Positions 36,201-46,586 of a stretch of DNA of 64,000 nt are shown here, piece after piece. Source of the stretch: Kingdonia uniflora. Lineage: Eukaryota > Streptophyta > Magnoliopsida > Ranunculales > Circaeasteraceae. Below the pieces are notes generated by a model. It was not told where the DNA came from, searched no databases, and saw only the letters and a list, made by a program, of their open reading frames with translations. The stretch covers positions 744,001 through 808,000 of the forward strand of contig JACGCM010001242.1 in assembly GCA_014058105.1 (NCBI GenBank). The letters run 5' to 3'. Positions within the stretch are counted from its first letter, which is position 1; every line of letters starts with the position of its first letter. Position numbers and translations under genes: made by a program.

Positions 36201-39200
36201 TGTATGAATACTCGAATGTTCAAAAAATATGTTTTTCGGCATTGAAATTTGCAAGTCATGCACTCACATAGTGGAAATCTTATAAGAAACGTCACGTTGT
36301 AGAAGGTTTGAGTTGGAAAGAATTTAAAGTGTTGGTTAGAAAATAATTTTATCCAATTGGGTATGAGCAGGAGAGATAGTTTAAATAACATCATTTGCGC
36401 TAAAAGTGACATCATTTTCGCCAAAAGCATGGACAATCAGTACAAGCATACACTACGGAATTTCATAACCAAGTTTTGGTTTTAGAAGTCGATGTGGACG
36501 AGTATGAGGTATTTATGAAGTACGCGGGTGGATTGTCAGAGTTCATTAGAAGGGAGTTGAAACTCTTTAATGTGGCGAATATCGAAGACGTTACCGTGAA
36601 GGCGATTGTCATTGAGGGCAAGTACTTAAAGAATGACAAAAAAGACGACAAGAACAAGTCGAGGCACGAATCTGGTTGGAAGACTGAGAACAAGGGAGAG
36701 GGGTCTTCGTCCAAGGGGAATTATTGCAGTCATTGTAAGGCGAGGGCATATTCCAGATAAATGTTGAAAACATCACCCGGAGCTTAAGCCGGAGAAGGGG
36801 AAGAGCAAGAAAGATAAACGTGCACTAGTTGCAACGGTTGTTGACCTCCCAGATTTAAATAAACTGAATCCTAAGCTTACTCTTATGTTTTAGCAGACTA
36901 TGGCCACCGAGGAGGGGAATCGAGAAGAACTTTTTCAAGTTAGTTTTAAGGTGAAGCGGAACTTAGTGGAGGCCATCATTGATTCGGGTAGTCAGAAGAA
37001 CTTGATTTCTGAGGCATTGGTGAAGAAGATGGGTTTGGCTACTACGGCTCATCCTAAGCCGTATGGTTTGGGGTGGATTCAGAAAGATGCAGAGTTGAAG
37101 ATCACGAAGCAGTGTACGTTCAAGTTTGCGATTAGTGAAATATTTATTGACGAGGTGACATATGAGGTGGTTCCTTTAGATGTGTGTCAGGTCATTTTGG
37201 GTAACCCTTATCTTTGGGACCGAGATGTGATTCATTACCATACACCTCGCAAGTATCGTCTTGTGAAAGAGGGAAAGGAGTTCCATATCAATGCTTGTAA
37301 AAAGCATATCATAACAGGGAATTTAGTAACGGCGACTCAAGTGAAGAGGTTGGTTAATGCGAGTGGCAAGTTTGTGTTGGTGCGACTGGTTCAAAGGGTA
37401 TGTCCGCTAAAGTGTTGGCTACTGTGACAATGTCTCCTAAACAACAAATTGAAATGGGGAAGTTGCAAGAGTATAGAGACTTGTTTCTTGGAGTATAAGG
37501 GATGTCGCTTAAGATGGAGCATGATATCACATTGGTGAGTGGTGAGTCACTACCCAACATTGGGTTGTATCGAACTTCGTTGACCGCCTGAGATGTTTAC
37601 AGGAGCAATACGCAACTATCCTACCTATGATAAGGAGTTTTTCGCGTTACATCAATCAGTGAAACATTGGCGGAGTTACTTATTGGGGAAGGAGGTTGTG
37701 GTACATTCCGATCACCGTTACAGTTTTTATCTACACAGTCCAAGCTACCGCAAGCTCATCATATGAGGTGGATGTCGTATCTACAACACTTCACCTTAAT
37801 TATCAAGTATAAGAAGGGAGTGGACAACAAAATGGCTAACATGTTATCTTAACCCCCATTACCAACTATTTTTGCTTTGATGGTAGTTATGCAAATATAG
37901 CCTATTGTTCAGTCTAAGTATGTTGCAGGGTATGATGATGACAAAAAGCTCAATGTGATTCACCAGAAGTTGTTGCAAGGCAAAACATGTGAGTATGAAT
38001 TGAGGGATGGTTTGATTTACAGGGGAACTCTACTATGTATTTCTGATGGTGGAGACCGTTTGCATTGGATTAGAGATGCTCATTGTTCCCGGGTTGCAGG
38101 TCATTTCGGGGTTGAGAAAACTCTTGAATTTGCGACGTTACGTCTATTGGCCGAAGATGCAGGTGGATGTTGCTCGTGTGGTACGTGGTTGCGTTCTATG
38201 CAATACATCGAAGCCTTCCAATCATAAGTTGGGACTGTACTTACCAGTACTAGAACTTAACTAACCTTGGGTGAGCGTGTCAATGGATTTTATAGGCGGT
38301 CTACCCATGACCAAGTGTAAGAATGACTGTTTGTGGTGGTATATCGATTCAGCAACATGATAGTTCTTATTCCATGCCATAAGATGAATATCGAGGAAAG
38401 AGCAGCGCGATTATTTTTCAAAGACGTTTGAAAGTATTTCAGGCTCCCTTCTCCTATTATTTATGATAGGGATAGTTTTTTGGGGCATTTCTGGAGATCG
38501 TTATGGAAGATGATAGATACTAAGTTGAAGAAAAGTATTGTGTTTCATCCGCAAACTGATGGGCAAACAGAGGTAGTCAATCACACTTTGGTTCATTTAT
38601 TACAGGGATTCCATTATAAGCATCTTAAAACTTGGGATGAGAGTTTACCGTATCTTCAGTTTGCTTTTAACCAGGCAATTCATGGTTTCACTTTGAAATC
38701 TCTATTTGAAGTTTGTCTTGGGTACTTGCCTCAAAGCCCATTTAATATGGCCTTTAGTCTTGGTAATAAAAAGTGTCAGGGAAGGAGGAAGAGGAACAAG
38801 TTAAAACTCAGCATTTCATTGAAAAGATATGTAGGGTTCATAAGGCGATTGAAAAACAATTGAAGAAGACTCAAGAAAAGTTTAAGGCTCGACACGACAA
38901 GTATCGGGCTGAATGTACTTTTTAAGAGGGCGGTCTAGTTTGGTTGCATTTGGATAAGGAACAGCTCAAGGGAGAAGGTAAGAAGCTCAAGCCTATCCCT
39001 TACTATACTCAAGAAGATTGGTGACAACGCATTCCATTTGGATTTGGCACCATTTATGAAAATGTATTTGGTTATTAATGTCGAGGATTTAAAACTCTTT
39101 GAGCCGTCTCTCCTAGATGAAGACTCTACAATCGACGCTCGCCTACCGTCAGTTGATGACTTATGGATGAAAATAGAAGATCCGTTGCAGGAGGAAAGTA

Positions 39201-41985
39201 TTCTAGAGCGATAGGTTACTGCTACAAGACGGGAAAGTATCGAGTCGTTTAGAATTAAAAAGAAAAGTCAACTACCCAGCAAATTGAAGTGGTATAATAG
39301 GAAAATGAGCACGGACGCTTTCCCTCATCTCCAGTTCTAGCCTGAGCAGGAGTTCAAGGCTCCTAAAGGGAGGAGCTATGATCTAGGAGGTTCTAAACAT
39401 TAAACTTCTCAAACGAAGGCCAAGTCGTTCGAACAAGCCATGGAGCCGTTCAAACTAGTTAGAAGAAAAGAAGCCAAAGTTCATGCTGCTGATTCTAGGC
39501 AAAATTGCCATGGTCGTTCAAACGAGCCTTAGAGCCGTTCGAACGAATCGAAGACAAAAGAAGCATTCTTTCTGCCTCAATTTCTAGGCAAAAATTGGGA
39601 AGTTGTTCGAGACTTATGGGTCTGTTCGAACGACTATCACGACTACTTCTAAATTAGGCCGTTTTAAGGGCAATTTAGACCTATATTGTAACTAGGAAAC
39701 TTGTGACCTATTTAAGGACAAGGCTAGGCAATGTGAAAAGGAAGAGAGAACTAAGTTTCAATCTAGAATATGGCTTTAGGAGTAATTCATTGTAATCAAT
39801 TGAATTGAGCAATAAAAGTTTTATTCGAAAATTATCCCACAATCGTTTTTTGTGCTAATTCTTCTTCTGGGTATCTAATTCGATTGTGGATTATTATGGG
39901 GGTGGAAATCCATGTTGAAGTTTATGAAAGTTTATGTTAGATACATGACGGATAACGTACTGTGTTTGTAAATCACCTCGGCTCAAACCACAAATCATTG
40001 AAGCTATAGGAACAGTTTTTGGAAATTTTATGAGCTTTATTAAAATATATATTGTTAATTGAAAAAGAAAGCAACAAGAAACAAAGGTAAAAAAAAAAAA
40101 AAAATGACAAATAAGAAGATAAGGATAACATCTAAGAGAGTCCATGGCAAGGATCAATCTCAATTCACAACAACCCAAGCACAGTTTCCTTGGAAAGATG
40201 AGCACCCTCCACCCTCCACCAGCCATACCTCTCTCGCTCTCCCTGAAAAATCTTAAAACTCATTCACTAAAAGAACTCTTGATTGATGGGGTGCCATAAT
40301 ACACCTGCTTCACTAATACATTATCTGAAATTTGCGGCCAACGAAATTAAGTCCCCAGTTGCCTTGCACATAGATTTATAACTAGTGGCAATTACCTTGC
40401 AGAAGCATTTTCATTTCTTATGAAGGTTGCTAAAAAAACATTCCGAGATAGAAAGAAAGATACAAGCGAAAGGGCAAAGAGAAATGAAAAATGAAAAATG
40501 AGATGCACAGGAAGAATTAATACTTGCGTCAACATTGTTTCCATCAAACCACCAAATCTTTAAATCTCACCTGCCTCTTGGTGAGAAATTCAGAAGCTCG
40601 ATCTAATAAAACTTTTTATATCTCAAGAATACTAGCTTCCAGAGCTTCTTCCATTATAAATTTCTTTCTTTTTAAAGGACTCAAACAATCACGTATTGAT
40701 AAAAACCGCATATTTTGTGCTGCCAATGTCCTTCATGAACATCATGAAAGCAGAATCGAAAAAGCCATCACAGAGGTGTTCCCAGCTAAGGACTTCGCAA
40801 CAAGTGCTGATAACAAAATCGTCCCTGCTCACATATAATAAGCAACGAGTCCTCACATCCATTTGTCTCCTTCTTTAGATTGGTGAGTCCAAGTGTGACC
40901 TGAAGCCCCAGCACAAAATAAATATAAAATCATCTTAAAACGATGAGTCTCCTCTAAAGCTTCTCCGCTGGAAAGCTCTCTATGTAATAAATACTCCTCG
41001 GTGTCACCTCTCGGCTCCATAAGATGTGTACACAAAGAGTGAACAAAAACCACACCATCCATAATCGACTTCCACTTGAATTAAAGTTCTCTTTCGTGAA
41101 TAACCATACGCGCAAGTAACCTTCTAAGTTCCAAGAGAAGGGGGAATCTTCTTATTATGAAAGTCAATAATGGGGAATTCCCTTGTACATATTACATAAT
41201 AGAAAGATTTATTCGACTCTAATCTAAAAATCGACTGTGCTATTTCACAACGGAAAGAGTAGGAAACAACTCCTGTAAATCAGATTTCCATATTTACTTT
41301 TTCAATTTTTATGCTTCTGTTTTTTGTCGGTTTACTTAGTTATGTAATCACGGTGTAATAGCAATTTGCCAATTATTGCCAACTTCCGAATATTGGGTGA
41401 CCTCCAACCTATAATTGCGGGAAAAAAAACGTGACTTCTTCTTCGTAGGTACTATCAGGTCAGTAACTTGTAATGCCAAAATGTCAACTCTCAGCTTAAG
41501 GCGAAAACTTCACCCAACCCACACGAGCTCTATCAACAAAGCAATCCTAGTGCCAACTTACTAAGCAAAATCTCAATCTAAACATTGATTCACCCAAATG
41601 TACTTGAGTTAAGCTAATATAACTAAATTTCACACCTAAAACATCTGTAAACTTGTACGATTAGCGTTAACATACTCTAAGAACCCTAAATTACACTTAA
41701 CTGAGCAATAGCAATGCAAATAACAAGCAATTACCTCAGCGGAACCATCGGGAGATTGCATTCGAAGATACCGATGATTCGGGTTATCGAGGAACGCAAT
41801 CGAACCACTGCTAACTTCAGCCTAAATCACAAATCAAATTCAAGAAAAACAAGTTGATTAAAGCAGATCCGAATCGAAAACTTAGAATTCGATAAATAAG
41901 ATTTGGTGAGAACACAAACCCTAGTTTGAAAGCAGATAGCGGACATTAGAACCAATAGACATAGCTTAGTGTAGAGGTGATCCAT
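27281..41985 (-). CDS. Host gene: single-pass type I membrane protein of unknown function (DUF7794-like), 11 coding exons
   Basis: Exons, all with GT-AG borders and joining in frame: 41985-41920, 41821-41735, 34021-33926, 33822-33747, 33657-33556, 33024-32936, 32822-32715, 32587-32450, 28843-28741, 28559-28360, 27349-27281; total 1134 nt, 377 residues. Exon 1 encodes a signal peptide (MDHLYTKLCLLVLMSAICFQ). The lumenal part holds SGSIAFLDNPNHRYLR, DVGAAVSILLGFTPPASLSA and LNEFLLPNPFNRPRAVF, which I recall as the hallmark of the plant DUF7794 family (name from memory, moderate certainty). A membrane segment at about residues 339-361 (TVLAWATGIILLISTLLG continuing into exon 11) is followed by a short tail NMPITRDTLLYSNVKLD. 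No stops or frameshifts: likely functional. Introns 2 (7.7 kb) and 8 (3.6 kb) are swollen by insertions. The function is not known to me. Confidence 0.92.
27350..28359. other. Host-gene intron 10
   Basis: A 1.0-kb intron with a T/C-rich stretch at 27660-27880 and a segment at 28010-28150 that repeats CCTTTG words (GGCAAGCCTTTGTG, AAGGCTTTGTG). No known element or gene recognised. Confidence 0.4.
31034..31744. mobile_element. hAT-like non-autonomous element in host intron 8
   Basis: The block is bounded by the 8-bp direct repeat GTTTCAAG (31026-31033 and 31745-31752), the target-site length of hAT elements. Both sides are rich in degenerate TCCGAT / ATCGGA words in opposite orientation (left 31055-31290, right 31600-31740), which could pair. 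The centre holds a duplicated TCTCCACTGCCTCCACTCCC-type sequence (31340-31460). No transposase codons. The rest of intron 8 (28844-31033, 31745-32449) shows nothing recognisable. Confidence 0.55.
34022..35366. other. Host-gene intron 2, portion before the gypsy element
   Basis: No gene. Two patches with GCCTCGAGGC-like words (about 34260-34315 and 34840-34985) look like an old dispersed repeat, family undetermined. Confidence 0.35.
35367..35683 (+). repeat. Ty3/gypsy 5' LTR
   Basis: Partner of 39564-39893. It contains TTGTTCGAACGAC at 35407-35419 and ends just before the primer site. Left edge approximate. Confidence 0.8.
35686..35695 (+). other. Primer binding site of the gypsy element
   Basis: TGGTATCAGA, complementary to the initiator-methionine tRNA 3' end, two bases after the LTR. 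Confidence 0.8.
35739..38870 (+). pseudogene. Ty3/gypsy gag-pol, with reverse transcriptase deleted
   Basis: Gag starts near 35739 (VSTRDRLKQTNKRL) and continues in broken frames to a CCHC knuckle near 36720 (CSHC, then GHIPDKC after a one-base shift). The protease is open at 36900-37427 with the active-site motif IIDSGSQKNLIS. The sequence then jumps at about 37590 straight to RNase H residues (NYPTYDKEFFALHQSVKHWR, VVVHSDH), so the YxDD reverse transcriptase is missing. The integrase zinc-binding region (37955-38225, RDAHCSRVAGHFGVEKTLE) and catalytic core follow: Asp in VSMDFIGGLP, Asp in YDRDSFLGHFW and Glu in FHPQTDGQTEVVN (38540-38580). Stops are frequent. Protease-RNase H-integrase order fits gypsy. 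Confidence 0.85.
39564..39893 (+). repeat. Ty3/gypsy 3' LTR
   Basis: Partner of the 5' LTR; carries TTCGAACGAC at 39625-39634 and a 19-nt expansion just before it. Confidence 0.8.
39894..41734. other. Host-gene intron 2, portion after the gypsy element
   Basis: About 1.8 kb of AT-rich intron with no recognisable gene or element. Confidence 0.4.
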
Positions 41986-42331
41986 CGAAGAGATAGAGAG
42001 AGAGAGATGAGATCTCTGTTTTGATGTTGTAGCCGGGGAGAGAGAGATTAGAGCATCTCTAGCAGCGAGTGTGGGCTTGGGTGTGCGTTCTCACACCCTG
42101 GCCCACCAAACCCACAACTCACTCTTCTCCTCCCAGCAGCCAGTGTAACTTTGCCAACGTGGTTTTTTTTTCACTTTAGAGGAGATTAAAACACCGCGCG
42201 GGGTTCTAAACACTGCCGCACTTTCTGTATACACAAATGTTACTTCGACTATTGTCAAAAAATTACATCTACCTCTCTCTCAAAAATACCTTGGTAAAAA
42301 AAACTTTAATTCCAAAAAAATTAAAATGTAA

Positions 42332-43341
42332 ATGCAAGAGGGAGAGCCACACTCCAGTACTCTGCCTGGGTTTAGAGGAAGAAGAGATCCTAAGCGTTCT
42401 GTAACTCGCTCGAGGTCCGGAAGGAAGAAAAAGCGGGTGGAATTTGAAGATGTTCAACCCCAAGATATACCAAACCCAACCGAAGATAACTTCCCGCGGA
42501 GATGTACGGAGTCAGTCACATCTATTACACGGAAAATGAACTCACGGTAAGTTTTAGTGTAATTGTAAAATTGTTTTTCCTATATATCAAGTGTTTGACA
42601 AAATGCCTCAATGAACAGAATCGGAATTCGATGCGTGTTCACAGCACATTCACTACGGTGTTCAAAGTGTGGAAGGATATTGCCACACTTCCAGCTGTAA
42701 GGGACGCCGTGGTAAATATTTTTTGGCAGTTTATGGATATACGCTTTGGCAATTTGGATAATCGGCTAATTCAAGCGCTTACAAAGCATTGGTGGCCGGC
42801 CACACACACGTTTATGTTCCCTTGTGCGGAGATAGGGGTCACTCCCCTCGATTTTACTATGCTGACATCATTGCCCATCGGCCGATATTCGACACAGGTA
42901 CCATATGATGACGCATGGTCTATTTTATCTAATGCGAGGCAATTGCTCCTCAACATTGATTCTAGCCATATAAAGAGTGGGAACGTCAGCATTGCACATT
43001 TGAAGACGTACTTGACCGTCGAAATCCATTGGGAGGATGATATTACTATCGTTCGTGCTTTTATCCTCTTCATGATGGGGCATTTGTGGTTCCAAACGGC
43101 CAACGACACCGTCCCGCTTGAATATCTCACGGCCGTGAATGATTTGGACTTGGCTGCCCAATATGACTGGGGTTCTGCTATTCTTGTTTCCCTGTCCGAT
43201 GTTCTCCTGGCCACATTCATTGGTATATTCACCGCATGGTTCAACCCATCATCCCTTAGGTTGGCCCATCGCGGTTCCCGCGCCAAAATCTTATACGCTT
43301 CACGGTGTTTGAAATCATTGCTGCCATTCAAGCATTTATAG
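42332..43341 (+). CDS. Plant mobile domain protein of the Harbinger-type element
   Basis: A basic leader starts at ATG 42332 (SVTRSRSGRKKKRVEFED, a possible nuclear signal) and reaches a GTAAGT donor at 42547. A second frame, open from about 42592 to TAG at 43339, holds the PMD core: FKVWKDIATLPAVRDAV, LIQALTKHWWPATHTFMFPC, GVTPLDFTMLTSLPIG, LEYLTAVNDLDLAAQYDWGS. The simple join from the visible donor to either nearby AG is out of frame by one base, so a small indel or other splice site is likely. The C-terminus is short compared with full PMD proteins, lacking the W.PY region. Expression and function are unknown. Confidence 0.7.
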
Positions 43342-43451
43342 ATTTTGTGTGCATCGTTTTCCTACAATTCACAAAATTACCCAATACAAATAAATAACGT
43401 GTATATCCGCGATAAATAATTGAAATTGAGTTAAAGGAAACTATAACGTAC

Positions 43452-44219
43452 CCGATCTTCTTTTGTTTTTCCCCTGTTATTCCTAAATTGTTCTTGAGCA
43501 ACTATCCCCTTGTACGCCACACATTGTGCATTAAGGGCATACCACTGAGATTTGGTTGACCCGCATGATTATCGTATGGGGAACTCGGGGTCTCGGTTAA
43601 AGGCAATGTTGACCTTTTGATAGAAACTAAATCCATTTGTGTAGCCATTAACATTTACAGAAGTTGTTACCCATGCCCTTGCGAGACACGTAAAGTCTGC
43701 GTCCGTCCAATGCATTCCAGCATCATCCGTCTCGTCCAAAAACTCAGCATCTTCTGACACGTGCACGATTGGTCTTTGTTTTACGGGTGTTCTTTTCTTT
43801 CTTCCTTTTCCTTTATCTTTCTGGGGAGCTGCCCCTTTAACAGGTATTGACGTATTTGCGTCACTTTGACTGTGCTGAGTAGATTCACCATGGAATAGAT
43901 AGTTCTGAAAGTAATTTGGCGGTTGAAAACCTTGAGGTTGAGTGAGCGGATAGGGTTGATAGTACGAGCTAGACGCCAGAGGTTGCGGCTGAGTTAATGT
44001 AAATGGACTTTGATATTGTTCATAACTGGGATCCCCTTGCGACATAGTAAACGGAGGTGGGGTCTGTGATTGGAATTGAGGTTGAAATTGCAATGGGTTT
44101 TGGTAGAGATATGGAGTGAATTGTGATGATGGGTGTTGAGCGAATGGTGTTGAAGGTAGGTTTTGGGAGGATGGGGTCGACGGTGTAGAGCTATTACCAC
44201 TAGTGTCGGAGTTCGCCAT
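43452..44219 (-). pseudogene. PIF/Harbinger ORF1-like (Myb/NAM-associated) protein with premature stop
   Basis: ATG at 44219. A Ser/Pro/Gln-rich N-terminus (STPSTPSSQNLPSTPF, many PxxF/QPQ words) leads to a basic stretch (KDKGKGRKKRTPVKQR) and a trihelix-like domain (HWTDADFTCLARAWVTTSVN, then FYQKVNIAFN). A TAA at 43569 cuts it, but the same frame continues with STKSQWYALNAQCVAYKGIV to a GTACGT donor at about 43451. The W...L..AW...S...W pattern is that of Harbinger ORF1 proteins, which bind DNA and help the transposase enter the nucleus. Confidence 0.7.
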
Positions 44220-44301
44220 TTGGGAAGAGCGTAGAGGTTCTCCTCTATACTAAGTTTTCTTGGTTTTGGGTGAGAAGAAGGAGCCAGAGAGGTATTTTAG
44301 A

Positions 44302-44410
44302 GAAATAATTGAGTTTGGAGGTATTTAGATCACCGCGCGGTGTTCCTTTTATCGCGCGGTAAAAGGAACACCGCGCGGTGATCTAAACACCGCCAAACTC
44401 AATTTTATTT
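44302..44410. repeat. Near-perfect palindrome with CCGCGCGG cores upstream of ORF1
   Basis: The inner 64 bp (44324-44387) is palindromic with mismatch only at the centre. Imperfect pairing continues outward to AATTGAGTTTGGAGGT on the left and its mirror on the right. Three copies of CCGCGCGG or CGCGCGG occur, and one more lies in the opposite terminal repeat (42195). Confidence 0.85.
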
Positions 44411-44561
44411 GAGTGTGAGTTCCCCACACTCACTTGAGTTACTGTAGCGCCAGGTCACTAAACTCACACTCAAACAGTGCCTGCTGGGAGTGGTTTGAGT
44501 GTAAGTTTGGGTGTGGGTTGGCAAACCAAACTCAACCCACACCCTGTTGCGTTTGCTCTTA

Positions 44562-45091
44562 CGAGTTAGTTTTTTTTTTTAGAACCATGTGAATGTGTGA
44601 TAAAACAACATAAGAACAACGATTCGTAACGACGCGGTTTATAAAGTGTAGTTCCCAAAGGTATTCTTAGGTACGATAATAAGTTGTTTTTAGATGATCT
44701 CCTAAAGTACCTTACAACCTTGGTTGAAAAAAGGCCAAATCCAAGGTAGTGAGACTCTATTTCTTTCAACAGTACCTGATTTAGATTTTAAATAGGCGCA
44801 TAACACTTAGGCGCCTGTTTATTTTAATATACAGGCGTCTGATGGACTGAAGCTTCAAGATAAATCTGTTAGTCCTTTCTTGCCAAAATTCTTCCAACAA
44901 AACACATATCTTCAGGTATCTCTCTCTCTCTATATATACACATTTATTTTGAATTTCCAAAGTGTAATTGAAGTAAATGTATAATTCCAACAATTTGTTA
45001 CTTGTCAATTTAGGGTATTCACTTGATTTTGTGATTTCTTTATGCATTTTAGTGTATTGTAAAATTTTCCTAATATTATGATTTCTTTGTA
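44562..45091. other. Intergenic gap between Harbinger element and MULE copy B
   Basis: No gene recognised. A T-run sits at 44569-44580. The stretch 44992-45020 is nearly repeated just outside the other end of copy B (63409-63436). Confidence 0.4.
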
Positions 45092-46586
45092 GAATAAATA
45101 CTAGTTTTTGCCATCTTTACAAAATCAGACCCAGGGAACAATAAATTCCAAAATCGATAATGGCAAGAGAAAAAACCATATTTGTCCCTGCTAAAGTTCC
45201 AATATTACAGCAAACAATCACCTGTTTTTGGGCTCCACAAGTACAAATGTCACATCCAGCCTAATAAAAATATTAAAAAAAATCTTTAACTTATTTAAAA
45301 CTATTATATCAAGCCACGTGTACGAGGAAGGCTGACATTGTCACCATCTCGTGACCTACTTATCATTTGTTGTAGTACATTTTGTCCTACCTTTGAACAG
45401 ATTTATTATTTATAAGAAGGCGGACTCTTTCACCAATTCTGTTACTATTTCTCATCGTTTAAGGTTAGGTATCACCTGCGGTTCACAGGAGTTCGTTTGG
45501 TTTTTGGAGACAAAAGCGATCCCGATTCATCGTACAATTTATTCTTCTTACTCAACCGCAAAAACCGTCCCGATTATTTGTTACAAACAGTAAGTATGAC
45601 TGCTGCCTACTAAGTGTTTGATTGAAGACTGGTACTCTACACCTTGGGCATGGAGGAAATGATGGTACTCGTAATTCTTGTAGATGGTACTCTACTGTAC
45701 TCAACTCGTGGAATAAATGATGGCAAATCGTCTGTACGGCTGCGACAAACAAAAATATGTCATTTATTTAGTTCAACTCTGGCATTTTTTCATACGGCTG
45801 TGTCATTTTTAACAGATTGTTGTCATATTTGTTATGTAATTTTCCCATTTGTTTAGTCTTCTTTGTCATTTGTTTTATACATTTTTGCCATTTTTGTTCC
45901 AAAAATATCAACTGCTTGAATATTAAAGTAGATTTTTAGGCCGTGGGCTCCACATGTAAGGCAACAGGTAAGGTCGTGGGCTCCACTATCTTTGAATGTC
46001 ACTTCATAATTAATACTAAAAAAAGTTCAAATCATTTAAAAATATTATTATCACGTCACGTGTCCAATTTTAATCGTTCCTCGATCTACACGTCTCTTTT
46101 CTATTTCGAGGCGTGTAAGGCAGACCCTGTCACCATTACATGCATTCGTTGTTATTTGTTGAAACCAATTTGTAATGCGTTTAAGCATCAATTATATTGG
46201 CTCATGCAGACTCTGTCACCATCAGTTATATTATTTGGCATTTATTTATTGTTCTCTAGGGTTAGGTAAAGAGTGCGATTCACACGAGTTCGTTTAGCTT
46301 TTGGTGCCAAAAACCATTCCTATTTCTCAAACACTTTCTTCCTGCACGACCACTACAAAGATAGAAAAAATTATCCCATTTCTAATAATTGTGTGTATGA
46401 TTGACGAGCGTAAAAACTGTCCTAGTCGCACAAATCATTTTCTCAAAAATCATTGGCAAATCATTTGTGTGTTTGTGTAATTTCAGTGTTATATAAGTGG
46501 TAAATCATTTGTGTGATTACTGCCTACCAGGTGTTTGATCAAAGTTAGTTTTTTCTTCTTCTTCCACAATAAAGTCTGATAAAGAA

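Larger units (their letters stand above)
35367..39893 (+). mobile_element. Ty3/gypsy LTR retrotransposon in host intron 2, antisense to the gene
   Basis: LTRs of about 317 bp (35367-35683) and 330 bp (39564-39893) share long stretches such as GCAAGGCTAGGCAATGTGAA and CTCTAATTCGATTGTGG. The 3' LTR has a 19-nt extra segment near 39609 and several substitutions. The primer site TGGTATCAGA follows the 5' LTR, and a purine-rich AGACAAAAGAAG precedes the 3' LTR. Exact LTR edges and the target duplication are not certain. Confidence 0.85.
42051..44558. mobile_element. PIF/Harbinger-type element carrying a PMD gene
   Basis: Termini GAGCATCTCTAGCAG (42051) and, inverted, GAGCAAACGCAACAG (ending 44558) sit inside a TTA duplication (42048-42050 and 44559-44561), the target preference of PIF/Harbinger. 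Terminal repeats stay alike for about 150 bp (GAGTGTGGG and GGTGTGGG words, CACCGCGCGG). It holds a plus-strand PMD gene and a convergent minus-strand Myb/NAM-like ORF1. No Harbinger DDE transposase was found. It lies 65 bp upstream of the host ATG. Confidence 0.75.

Noticed and set aside
42771..43331. 186-codon minus-strand open frame
   Set aside because: It is the antisense of the PMD gene; only the plus-strand translation matches a known domain.
43994..44200. His-rich minus-strand frame overlapping ORF1
   Set aside because: It is the shifted frame of the Pro/Gln-rich N-terminus of the Harbinger ORF1.
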